From Hexactinellida sp. DTS-2022 (Eukaryota; Porifera; Hexactinellida), in the NCBI GenBank assembly GCA_028753945.1, contig JAPNXP010000018.1, forward strand, positions 2,233,643 to 2,297,642: a stretch of DNA of 64,000 nucleotides, read 5' to 3'. The position numbers and the translations under genes were made by a program. Position 1 is the first letter of the stretch. Each line of letters begins with the position of its first letter. The notes below the pieces were generated by a model. It ran no database searches, had not been told where the DNA came from, and worked only from the letters and a program-made list of their open reading frames with translations. Shown here one piece after another: positions 34,326 through 45,546 of this stretch.

Positions 34326-35434
34326 TTTAGCCATATCATCATCACTATGAAGGTGTTAAATAATTTCAGAAAAGTGTTTCGGAAGACAACGATCCTTAGA
34401 GTCGTTGAAGTTTCCTTATAGCTCACTTCATTTTATTGACATTTAAGTATCAGTAGAATATAATAGGTGGTGACTCAGCATTTTTATGTGCGTGTTGAGT
34501 GTTTACCAACACCAACCAACTCAATCGAAATATTTAATTCACAAAATTGTAAAATTGCATTTTTTTTAGGATGTCATCATCACCTCAAGGTATCAAGACC
34601 CACTTTTATAGGTAGTATGTGGCATAAGGATCAATTGATAAATTGAAAGTTTGCTACTATCTGATATCATTTCTGAGATTATTGAAATTTAGATAATTAG
34701 TATAAATATTTAATTAATTCATTGATAATTTAACAACAATATTATGTACAGCAAAATAAATTAAGTTCAATTATTTGCATAAATTATTAATTTCACTATC
34801 ATATTTGAATTCAGCGCACTCAATAACCCCAATAATATAATCGGAACCGTCTCTATAAGTTAAACACAGAGCGAATTAATTATGTCAGTGTATCCATTGT
34901 CAAGAATATTAACGCAGAAGTAAATATAATCACATAATCTGTTGTTGTCATGGAATGTTTTCAATTGGAAAATAGAAGCATACTCGATCTCACAAGTTAA
35001 ATCAATATATTTATAGCAAGTTGAAACAATAGAGTATTATTTAACAAGTTAAATCAATATAATTATTACAAGTTGAAACAACGGAATTAGATTTAACACT
35101 TTTACAGAAATTGAAGTGTGAGTAAACAAAGAAATTTCAACTCCCATTTATGGCAGAAATTAAACCCTTTATTGAAAAGTTTCTTCTCCCATTAGACGCA
35201 GAATTTTATGGTGAATCCAATGGTAAATAAAAATTGGGGGTTTAGTAAAACATTTTTTGAGTTATGGACCAGACAAATTTTGAAAGGTGTTCAAAATGTG
35301 TTAATCAAAAATCGTAACCCCAGGTGCAAATTAGACAGTCCATCCGCACCTGCATGCCAAGTTTCAGCTTATCAACTATAAAGCTTTGGCCAGGGCACCG
35401 TCTACGGAGAAATAACAATAATAATAATAATAAT

Positions 35435-35558
35435 AAAATCCAAAATTGCAGCCTGTGCCGACAGATATTCCTTTGGTGTCACTAAGTTTTGTTGGTGGTT
35501 TATTGATAGTGCCTCCAAAGGAACATCCGTCGGCACAGGCTGCAATTTTGGATTTTTT
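35435..35558. repeat. Long hairpin, array copy 2
   Basis: AAATCCAAAATTGCAGCCTG arm, complement on the right, loop around TGGTGGTTTATTG. Y-type flank. Preceded by an (AAT)n tract. Confidence 0.92.
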
Positions 35559-36325
35559 TTTCGCCAAGTCATCAACGCCTAAAGTGACAAGAACCATTGT
35601 TAATTAGTCCGAGTCAAAAGGAACGGTAGATAAATTTGAAGTTTGTTTCTATCATAAACCATCTTGAGTTTACTGCCATTCATTCATTATGTATTGATAA
35701 TAAATTATATTATTAGTTATTTATTTTAGCAATGTTATCCACGGTTGGTTGAGTTGAGTCAACAAATTCCTTATATTATAATATTTTATTTAATCCATTG
35801 TATAGTAATACTACAATTAAATAGAAGCCAGCTGGAATTTATAAGTTAAATCAATTTAATTATCGCAAGTTGGAACAATAGAGTAGGATTTAACAAGTAA
35901 ATCAATATAGTTATTACAGGTTGAAACAATAGAATTAGATTCAATATAAGTATTACAAGTTGAAACAATGGAAATTGATTTAACAGTTTTACTGAATCTG
36001 AAGTGTGAGGAAACACAGGGTATTGGCACCCCAATAATGGCAACAACCTAGGCTAAATTGAATATTTGTGATTTGCCAAAAGGTGTAGAATTTAATTCTC
36101 TATCCGTACATGTAAATTTTATCAAGCTCAATATTAATTATTTCATGTTATGAGCCATAATTAGTTTAAATAGGTGTTGAAATCATTTGATAAAAAATCG
36201 TAACCCCAGGTGCAAATTAGATGGTTACTCCGCAACTACATGCCAAGTTTCAGCCCTCAATGTATACAGGTGTGGCCAGGGCACCTGCTACGGAGAAAAA
36301 ATATAAAAATCAATAAAGGCAGTGA

Positions 36326-36368
36326 TTCCAATACTGGGCCACTATACTATAGTATAGTCGGCACAGTA
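36326..36368. repeat. Short palindrome unit (37 bp), single copy
   Basis: TACTGGGCCACTATACTATA and its near complement, ending CGGCACAGTA. Same unit as the 43.1-43.7 kb array. Confidence 0.9.
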
Positions 36369-36375
36369 AAAAATA

Positions 36376-36501
36376 AAAATCCAAAATTGCAGCCTGTGCC
36401 GACGCATGTTCCTTTGGTGGCACTATATTTTGGTGGTGGTTTATTGATAGTGCCTCCAAAGGAACATGCTGTAGGCACAGGCTGCAATTTTGGAATTTTT
36501 T
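36376..36501. repeat. Long hairpin, array copy 3
   Basis: Stem of about 50 bp with the GCAGCCTGTGCCGACGCATG form, loop ATTTTGGTGGTGGTTTATTG. A short TATACTATAGTATA palindrome lies just before it (36326-36368). Confidence 0.92.
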
Positions 36502-37584
36502 GCACTGTCATCATCACTATGAAGGTGTCAAATTATTTTAAAACAGAAGGCATCGACCCTTAGAGTGGTGGAAGTTTCCATTTAGTTCACTTCATTTTAG
36601 AGATATTCAAGTATGAGTAGAATATAATAGCTGATGACTCAGCATTTTTTATCTGAGTGTTGGATCATCACCCAACACCAACCAACCCATTCGAATTATA
36701 TAATTAGCAAAATTGTAAAAACACATTTTTTTGACGATGTCATCATCACCTCAAGGTGTCAAGACCCACTTGTATAGGTGGCACGTGCCATAAGGACCAA
36801 TAGATAAATTGAAAGTTTGTTTCTATCTTCTATGATCTCTGAGATTTATGATATTTAATTAATTAGTATAAATAATTATTAATAATATTTATAATTTAAC
36901 ACCAATTTCAATGTCAACTTATATTTATTAAGTTTAATTATTTTGTCATAAATAATAAATTAATTAATTTGGCTATCAAATTTAAATTCCGAACACTCGA
37001 TAACCCCTAATAAACAAATTGGGAGCATCTATATAAGTCATATACTGACTTAATTAATTATAATTAATTACGTCAGTATATTAACAGTGCAAGAGTATTC
37101 TTGCAGAAGGAAATATAATCACGTAATCTGTCGTTGTTATGGAATGTAAAATCTTAGTTTTCAATTGGAAAATAGAAGCCTACTCGATCTCACAAGTTGA
37201 ATCAATATAATATAATAACGAGTTGAAACAATAGAATTAGATTTAACACTTTCAATTGAACTGAAGTGTTAGTAAACAAAGGAAACTTGCAACTCAATTG
37301 TGGCACAAACTAAGTACAATTTTAAAATTCGTGCACTGTGAAAAGGTGTAGAATTTAATTCTCTATCGAATGCATATAAATTAAATATTCGCGCACTATT
37401 TATTGTTCCTGTTTCAATATTAAACAGGTGCAAAAATGTGTCCAAAAAATGTAATAAAAAATCGTGACCCCAGGTGCACATCTGTAACCCATGAGACACA
37501 TATCCTGAAAATTTGGGCTCTTAGTTAATTAAACTCTGTTCTGTGGAGAGGATACGGACTAATAATATCTAACCAAGGCAGTAA

Positions 37585-37735
37585 GATTAGAACTGGGCCA
37601 CTATACTATAGTATAGTCGGCACAGTAATAATATACCAAAGCACTAAGATTAGAACTGGGCCACTAGTGGCACAGTAATAAAGGCAGTAAGATCAATACT
37701 GGGCCACTATACTATTGTATAGTCGGCACAGTAAT
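37585..37735. repeat. Short palindrome units, three copies
   Basis: Two full units and one (37650-37670) whose TATACTATAGTATA core is deleted (GGGCCACTAGTGGCACAG). Spacers contain GCA(G/C)TAAGAT(T/C)A. Confidence 0.88.
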
Positions 37736-37744
37736 AATATCGAT

Positions 37745-37870
37745 AAAAATCCAAAATTGCAGCTGTGCCGATGCATGTTCCTTTGGTGGCACTATATTTT
37801 GGTGGTGGTATAATGATAGTGCCTCCAATGGAACATGCTGTCGACACAGGCTGCAATTTTGGATTTTTTT
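37745..37870. repeat. Long hairpin, array copy 4 (X/Y hybrid)
   Basis: The left arm has GCAGCTGTG and the right arm CACAGGCTGC, so the arms disagree at that site. The left flank is X type and the right flank Y type, as if two units recombined within the hairpin. Confidence 0.9.
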
Positions 37871-38587
37871 CGCCATTTCATGAACGTCACATGGTGTTTA
37901 CACCCATTTATCAATTTGTTACGGAACAAAGGAACGTTTGATAAATTTCATGCTTCTTTTTATCTTAAACCATCTTGAGTTTAAGTTTATATTTCCATTA
38001 TAAATCCGTTTTAGATCACTCTAATACAATTCGGGCAATGTTATCCACGGTGAGTTGAGTAAAGTCAACAAATTCCTTATATTAATTAATTAATTTTAAT
38101 CCATTGTATAGTATTGCTATAATTAAATAGAAGCCAGCTGCAATTTATAAGTTAAATCAATTTAATTATCGCAAGTTGAAACAATATTGAAAGATTTAAC
38201 AAGTTAAATCAATATAATTATTACAAGTTGAAACAATGGAATTAGATTTCACAGTTTTACAGAATTTAAGTGTGAGTAAACAAAGAAATTTGCACCCCTA
38301 TTTATGGCAGAGATTAAACCCTAAATTGAAAATTTTTATTCTCCCATCAGACGCAGAATTTTATGGTGAATCCAAATATGAAATAACATTTGGGGGTTTA
38401 GTAAAACACTTTTTGAGTTATGGACCAGACAAATTTTGAAAGGTGTTGAAGATGTGTCAAAAATTTGTTATTCAAAAATCGTAACCCCAGGTGCAAATTA
38501 GAAGGGCACTCCGCACCTACATGCCAAGTTTCAGCACTCTATGTATAAAGGTGTTCCCAGGGCACCGTCTAAGGAGAAAAAAAAGAA

Positions 38588-38715
38588 AAAAATCCAAAAT
38601 TGCACCCTGTGCCGACGCATGTTCCTTTGGTGGCACTATATTTTGTTGGTTGTTTATTGATAGTGCCTCCAAAGGAACATGCTGTCGGCGCAGGCTGCAA
38701 TTTTGGATTTTTTTT
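38588..38715. repeat. Long hairpin, array copy 5
   Basis: Y-type flanks. The left arm reads GCACCCTGTGCCGACGC, the right arm GCAGGCTGC. Loop TTTTGTTGGTTGTTTATTG. Confidence 0.9.
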
Positions 38716-39455
38716 CGGCAAGTCATCAACGCCCAAGGTGTGAAGAAGCATTTGTTAATTAGTCCGAGTCACAAGGAACGGTAGATAAATTTGAAGTTTG
38801 TTTCTATCTTAAACCATCTTGAGTTTAATGCCATTCATTCATTATGTATTGATAATAAATTATATTATTAGTTATTTATATTAGCATTGTTATCCACGGT
38901 TGAGTTGAATTAAGTCAACAAATTCCTTATATTATATTATATTATTTTATTTTATCCATTGTATGGTAAATTAAATAGAAGCCAGCTGCAATTTATAAGT
39001 TCAATCAATTTAATTATCGCAAGTTGAATCAATAGAGTAAGATTTAACAAGTTAAATCAATATAATTATTACAAGTTGAAACAATGGAATTAGATTTAAC
39101 AGTTATACTGAAACTGAAGTGTGTGTAAACAAAGAAATTTCAACCCCCATTTATGGCAGAAATAAAACTCTTTATTGAAAGTTTTCTTCTCCCAACAGAC
39201 GCAGAATTTTAATGGGAATCCAAATATGAAATAAAATTTGGGGGTTTAGTAGAACATATTTTGAGTTATGGACCAGACAAATTTTGAAAGGTGTTAAAGA
39301 TGTGTCAAAAATTTGTTAATCAAAAATTGTAACCCCAGGTGCAAATTAGACGTCGACTCCGAACCTACATTCCAAGTTTCAGCCCTCTATGTATATAGGT
39401 GTGGCCAGGGCACCTGCTACGGAGAAATAAAAATAAAAATAAAGGCAGTAAGATT

Positions 39456-39492
39456 AGAACTGGGCCACTATACTATAGTATAGTCGGCACAG
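39456..39492. repeat. Short palindrome unit, single copy
   Basis: Same 37-bp unit placed directly before long hairpin copy 6. Confidence 0.9.
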
Positions 39493-39493
39493 T

Positions 39494-39619
39494 AAAAATC
39501 CAAAATTGCAGCCTGTGCCGACGCATGTTCCTTTGGTTTCACTATATTTTGGTGGTGGTTTATTGATAGTGCCTCCAAAGGAAAATGCTGTCTGCACAGC
39601 TGCAATTTTGGATTTTTTT
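39494..39619. repeat. Long hairpin, array copy 6 (Y/X hybrid)
   Basis: The left arm has GCAGCCTGTG and the right arm CACAGCTGC. Left flank Y type, right flank X type; the reciprocal of copy 4. Confidence 0.9.
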
Positions 39620-40688
39620 TAGACATGTCATCATCACTATGAAGGTGTTAAATTATTTCAGAAAGGTGTTCCAAAAGGTAACGACCCTTAGTGAGTTGGA
39701 AGTTTCGTTTTAGCTCACTTAATTTAAAAGATATTCAAGTTTCAGTAGAATATAATAAGCGATGAGTCAGCATTTTTTATGTGCGCGCGTGGGTGATCAC
39801 CCAACACCAACCAACCCATTCGAAATATAGAATTCACAAAATTGTAAAGACACATTTTTTTACGATGTCATCGCACCTCAAGGTGTCAAGACCCATTTGT
39901 AGAGGTGTTATGTGGCATAAGGATCAATTGATAAATTGGAAGTTTGTTTCTATCTTATATCATTTCTGAGATTAATGAAATTTAGATAATTAGTATAAAT
40001 ATTTAATTAATCTATTAATTATTTAACACCAATTTCAATGTCAAATTAGATTTATTAAGTTTGATTATTTTGTCATAAATAATTAATTAATTAATTTAGC
40101 TATCCAATTTCAATTCCGCACACTCGCTAACCCCTAATAAACAAATTGGAAGCATCTATAAAAGTCATATACTGACGGAATTAATTATAATTAATTACGT
40201 CAGTATATTAACAGTGCAAGAGTATTCTTGCAGAAGGAAATATAATCACATAATCTGTCGTTGTTAATGAATGTAAAATCTCGGTTTTCAATTGGAAAAT
40301 AGAAGCCTACTCGATCTCACAAGTTGAATCAATATAATAATCACAAGTTGAAACAATAGAGTTAAATTTAACACTTTCAATTTAACTGAAGTGTTAGTAA
40401 ACAAAGGAAACTTGCAACTCTATTGTGGCACAAACGAAACCCAATTTAAAAATTCGTGCACTGTGAAAAGGTGTAGAATTTAATTCTCTATCGAATGCAT
40501 ATAAATTGAATATTCGGGTACTATTTAATGTGCCTTTTCTAACATTAAACAGGTGCAAAAATGTGTCCAAAAAATGTGATAAAATATCTTGACCCCAGGT
40601 GCACATCTGTAACCCATGAGACACATATCCTGAAAATTTAGGCTCCTAGTTAATTAAATTCTGTTCTGTAGAGAGAATACGGACTAAT

Positions 40689-40817
40689 AAAATCCAAAAT
40701 TGCAGCCTGTGCCGACGCGAAGTTCCTTTGGTGGCACTATATTTTGATGGTGTTTTATTGATAGTGCCTTCAAAGGAACATGCTGTCGGCACAGGCTGAA
40801 ATTTTTGGATTTTTTTT
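40689..40817. repeat. Long hairpin, array copy 7
   Basis: X-type flanks. Arms GCAGCCTGTGCCGACG and CGGCACAGGCTG. Some arm mismatches (CGAAGTTCC against GGAACATG). Confidence 0.9.
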
Positions 40818-41884
40818 CGCATGTCATCATCACTATGAAGGTGTTAAATTAATTTTGAATTGTGTTTCAAAAGGCAACGACCCTTAGTGAGTTGGAACTT
40901 TCCATTTTGCTCACTTCATTTGAGAGATATTCAAGTTTCAGTAGAATATAATATGGGATGACTCAGCATTTGTTAAGTGCGTGTTGGGTCTTCACCCAAC
41001 TCCAACCAACCCATGCAAATTATTTAATTAACAAAATTGTAAAAATACATTTTTTTGACGATGTCATCATCACCTCAAGGTGTCAAGACCCACGTGTATA
41101 GGTGGTACGTGGCATAAGGATCAATTGAGAAATTGGAAGTTTGTTTATATCTTGTATCATCTCTGAGATTAATGCCACTTAGCAAATTAGTATAAATAAT
41201 TTAACACAATTATTATGTACAGCAAAATAAATTAAGTTAAATTATTTGCAATAAATAAGAACCTATATTGAATTTCATTATGATATTTGAATTCAGCACA
41301 CTCGATAATCCCAATAATCTAATTGCAACAGTCTCTATAAGTTAATGACAGAGCGAATTAATTATGTCAGTGTATCCCTTGTGCAGAATATTCACGCAGA
41401 AGTAAATATAATCACATAATCTGTTGTTGTTATGGAATGTAAATCTTAGTTTTCAAATAGAAAATAGAAGCCTACTCGATTTCACAAGTGGAATCAATAT
41501 AATTATAGCAAGTTTAAACAATATATTTTTTACAAATTGAAACAATGGAATTAGATTTAACAGTCTTACTGAAACTGAAGTGTGAGTAAACAAATAAATT
41601 TCAACCCCGATTTGTGGCATGAATTAAATCCACAATAAAAATTTGTCTTCTCCCATCAGACGCATAATTTTATGGAGAATCCAAATGTAAATAAAATTTG
41701 GGGGTTTAGTAAAACATTTATTGAGTTATGGTCAAGACAAATTTTGAAAGGTGTTAAAGATGTGTCCAAAATTTGTTAATAAAAAATAGTAACCCCAGGT
41801 GCACATCTGTAACCCATGAGACACCCATCCTAGAAATTTGGGCTCCTAGTTAATTTAACTCTGTTGTGTGTAGAGGATACGGAC

Positions 41885-41913
<29 letters not shown>

Positions 41914-41918
<5 letters not shown>

Positions 41919-42024
41919 TCCAAAATTGCAGCTGTGCCGACGCATGTTCCTTTGGTGGCACTATATTTTTGGTGGTGGTTTTTTGATAGTGCCTCCAAAG
42001 GAGCTGCAATTTTTGGATTTTTTT
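41914..42024. repeat. Long hairpin, array copy 8, right arm shortened
   Basis: X-type flanks. The right arm jumps from CCTCCAAAGGA to GCTGCAATTTTTGG, losing the ACATGCTGTCGGCACA segment. It follows an (AAT)n microsatellite at 41885-41915. Confidence 0.9.
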
Positions 42025-43106
42025 TGCCATGTCATCATCACTTTGAAGGTGTTAAATTATTTCAGAAAGGTGTTTCAGAAGGCAACGACCATTAGTGAGT
42101 TGGAAGTTTCGTTTTAGCTCACTTCATTTCAAAGATATTCAAGTTTCGGTAGAATATATTAAATGATGAGTCAGCATTTTTTATGTGCGTATTGGATGAT
42201 CGCCCAACACCATCCAACACATTCGAAATATAGAATTCACAAAATTGTAAAACACATTTTTTTGACGATGTCATCATCACCTCAAGGTGTCAAGACCCAT
42301 TTGTAGAGGTGTTATGTGGCATAAGGATCAATTGATAAATTGGAAGTTTGTTTCTACGTATCTTATATCATCTCTGAGATTTATGATATTTAATTAATTA
42401 GTATAAATAATTATTAATATTATTTTTAATATAACACCAATTTCAATGTCAACTTACAATTATTAAGTTAAATTATTTTGTCATAAATAATTAATTAATT
42501 AATTTGGCTATCAAATTTCAATTCCGCACACTCGATAACCCCTAATAAACAAATTGGAAGCATCTATATAAGTCATATACTGACTGAATTAATTATAATT
42601 AATTACGTCAATATTTATAGGGCATCAGTATTCCTGCAGTAAATATAATCACATAATCTGTCGTTGTTAAGGAATGTAAAATATCGGTTTTCAATTAGAA
42701 AATAGAAGCCTCCTCAATCTCACAAGTTGAATCAATATAATAATCACGAGTCGAAACAATAGAATTAGATTTGACACTTTCAATTGAACTGAAGTGTTAG
42801 TAAACAAAGGGAATTTGCAACTCAATTGTGGCACAAACGAAGCGCAATTTGAAAATTCGTGCACTGACTGTGAAAAGGTGTTGAATTTAATTCTCTATCG
42901 AATGCATTTAAATTAAATATTCGCGCAATATTTAGTGTTCTTTTTCTAACATTAAAGAGGTGCAAAAATGTGGCCAAAAATTTGTAATAAAAAATCTTGA
43001 CCCCAGGTGCACATCTGTAACCTATGAGACACCTGTCCTGAAAATTTCAGTTCTTAGTTAATTCTACTCTGTTCTGTGTACGATCTACGGAAGGATAATA
43101 ATAATT

Positions 43107-43682
43107 ACTAACCAAAGCACTTTGATTAGAACTGGGCCACTATAGTATAGTATAGTCGGCACAGTAATAATAACCAAAGCACTAAGACCAATACTGGGCC
43201 ACTATACTATAGTATAGTCGGCACAGTAATAATAAAGGCAGTAAGATCAATACTGGGCCACTATACTATAGTATAGTCGGCACAGTAATAATAAAGGCAG
43301 TAAGATCAATACTGGGCCACTATACTATAGTATAGTCGGCACAGTAATAATATCGATAATAAAGGCAGTGATTCCAATACTGGGCCACTATACTAAAGTA
43401 TAGTCGGCACAGTAATAAAAAATAAATAAATAAAGGCAGTGATTTCAATACTGGGCCACTATACTATATATAGTATAGTCGGCACAGTAAAAAAATATAT
43501 ATTAAAGGCAGTGATTTCAATACTGGGCCACTATACTATCGTATAGTCTTCACACTAATAATAAAGACAGTGATTTCAATACTGGGCCACTATACTAAAG
43601 TATAGTCGGCACAGTAAAAAAATTTAAGGCAGTGATTCCAATACTGGGCCACTATACTAAATTATAGTCGGCACAGTAAAAA
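43107..43682. repeat. Array of nine short palindromes (minisatellite, about 60-70 bp period)
   Basis: Nine units, each with (A/T)ACTGGGCCACTATACTA, a short core and TATAGTCGGCACAGTAA, separated by spacers such as TAAAGGCAGTGATT(T/C)CA. The palindrome centre varies: TATAGTATA, AAAGTATA, TATATATAGTATA, ATCGTATA, AAATTATA. It replaces the long hairpin at the expected place in this last array unit. Confidence 0.93.
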
Positions 43683-44357
43683 TGTTTTACTAAACCCCCA
43701 ATTTTATTTTACTAAAATTATTATATTTTATTTAATCCATTGTACGTATAGTAATACTACAACTAAATAGAAGCCAGCTGGAATTTATAAGTTAAATCAA
43801 TATAATTATTGCGAGTTGAATCAATAGAGTAAGATTTAACAAGTTAAATCAATATAATTATTACAAGTTGAAACAATAGATTTAGATTTAACAGTTTTAC
43901 TGAATCTGAAGTGCGAGGAAATAGAAGAGATTGGCACCCCCAATATGACACAAACTTAGGCCAAATTGAATATTTGTGATTTTCCAAAAGGTGTAGAATT
44001 TAATTATCGTTCCTAATATGTAAATTTTATCAAGCTCACTATTTATTATTTCATGTTATGAGCCACAATTAGTTTAAATAGGTGTTATCATACATACTCT
44101 ATATAAGGCCTACCATCAAAGCTGATATTTTGCACCAAGGATGAAGTAGTGTACGAAATTATTATTGACCCATAGCTATTTACATTTATCTCTGTACAGT
44201 TAGAAATATTTTAAAAATAGTTGATCAACTTGTTACTGATTTTTGTTAATTTTTAGTAATTAATTAAACAATTCTCCTTCCAGCGATATTTTAAGCACTT
44301 CCTAGTACTATATTTGACTTTGTTTCTTTTTAATAGTCAGATATTTAATTTTTCTCA

Positions 44358-45546
44358 ATGCCGAACTATTCTGCCCCTGGTTGTAGGGGTAATTATACCC
44401 CAGAAGAGCGCTTCCCAGTTTTTAAACTTCCAGATGGTCCACCTGAGTTAAGACATGCATTTATTGAACCAAGCAACTAATCTCAGCTTGAGATCAGAGA
44501 ACACAGAAATGGAGAAGTTTCGTGTTGGTTGTATACAAGAAATACGAGATAAGTTAGCTTTGATAACAATCCCAACTGACTGGTTAGTTTGGATTCAAAC
44601 AGATATTTGTGAGAGATTTTTTTGACTAAGATGGAAAATCATAATATTTGTGCAGATGTTTCTCTTGAAATAAATTCTTTTTTATCTGTGAACGGATATA
44701 TATATGGGGAGTCCATTTCTCTCTCACTTATCTCTATCACTGATATTCGACAAATTAAAACGATGTTTACAGAGATTACTCTGAAACTTAGCTCTTCCCC
44801 TCAGAAGAAACATCCTCACCATATCTCTAAAGCAAAATAACATATTGAGGAGGCCATCTGATAATAAAAGAAAACTCTATGTAACTTTTGACTTTGTGCA
44901 CATTTTGAAAAGTATTCGAAACAACTGGTTGAATCAGAAAGATATTCGGTAAACCTTTCACTTTCCCAACTTCCAGAACATTAAACTGGATTACTGTGTG
45001 TATCCTGTTCAAGTTTACTCTGCATCTTTTAGTGTTGTGCGTCTCCTCTACAATTTAGAGAAATAATCCTTAGCTAAGTTAGCTCCTAGCTTGACTACCA
45101 AAGCTTGTTATCCTTCTGCTATTGAGCGCCAAAATATGAAACTTGTTTTGAAAGTATTCAACGAATTAACTGCTGCAGCTCTGAAGTTATAGAATGAACT
45201 CCATAAGCAAGAAGACCGAAACAATACACACGACTTTGTTGAAATGCTTCTTCAAATTTGGAAACTTTTAAAAATAAATTCCCCACTTAAAGGTAAACGT
45301 TTGAATGATGATATCTCAAGACCTCTAACATACCAGGACGAACGATTTTCATTCTTAGCTTGTGTTGTTATTTGGTTAGAGACTTTGCCAGGAAATGTAG
45401 GAAAGTTAAGTAAACAAACGTTTCCAGTTTTAAACATGCATGTGCTGTATTGCCTCAGATAACTATCCATTTAACTGGATTTTGTGGATTTAACTATCTT
45501 TTGACATCCTTTTTACAGACAGATCCACTGGAACATCACTTTGGCC
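44358..45546 (+). pseudogene. P-element transposase relic (outer), 5' part
   Basis: Starts with MPNYSAPGCRGNYTPEERFP, a THAP-like DNA-binding start whose first zinc cysteine appears lost. A fragment with GYIYGES and DIRQIKTMF (about 44690-44770) follows. After a large internal deletion come DFVHILKSIRNNWLNQKDI (44888-44948), KLAPSLTTKACYPSAIERQN (about 45080-45140), SPLKGKRLNDDISRPL and SFLQTDPLEHHFG (45505-45545). Several stops and frame changes. The central catalytic part, including the first Asp region, is absent. Confidence 0.82.

Larger units (their letters stand above)
32916..44094 (+). repeat. Tandem array of hairpin-carrying repeat units
   Basis: About 11 kb of related plus-strand units. 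A typical unit runs: CACATAATCTGTCGTTGTTA; AATAGAAGCCTACTCGATCT; CAAGTTGAAACAATAGAATT; AAAGGTGTAGAATTTAATTC; GACCCCAGGTGCACATCTG; a long hairpin; CATGTCATCATCACTATGAA; CCCAACACCAACCAACCC; CAAGGTGTCAAGACCCA; GATAAATTGGAAGTTTG. Two flavours alternate or recombine. X has CATCTGTAACCCATGAGACAC before the hairpin. Y has CAAATTAGACGGTC...CCTACATGCCAAGTTTCAGC before it and a CATGAACGCC-type flank after it. Distances between equivalent points vary from about 1.9 to 3.1 kb. No coding capacity seen. Extra units lie at 52423-53340 (plus), 23158-30312 and 62395-64000 (minus). Confidence 0.88.

Noticed and set aside
33796..38784. Several 70-170 residue frames containing CSFGGT and YYYYY stretches
   Set aside because: They cross the hairpins and (AAT)n tracts in different frames on both strands, and the frame is not kept between copies of the repeat.
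34227..42024. Long hairpins as transcription terminators or microRNA genes
   Set aside because: They recur as part of a repeat family with T/A-rich flanks. No gene ends nearby, and no small-RNA evidence can be seen from sequence alone.
43107..43682. CRISPR-like array (regular repeats with spacers)
   Set aside because: The repeats are palindromes, the spacers are themselves nearly identical, and the context is eukaryotic with no cas genes.
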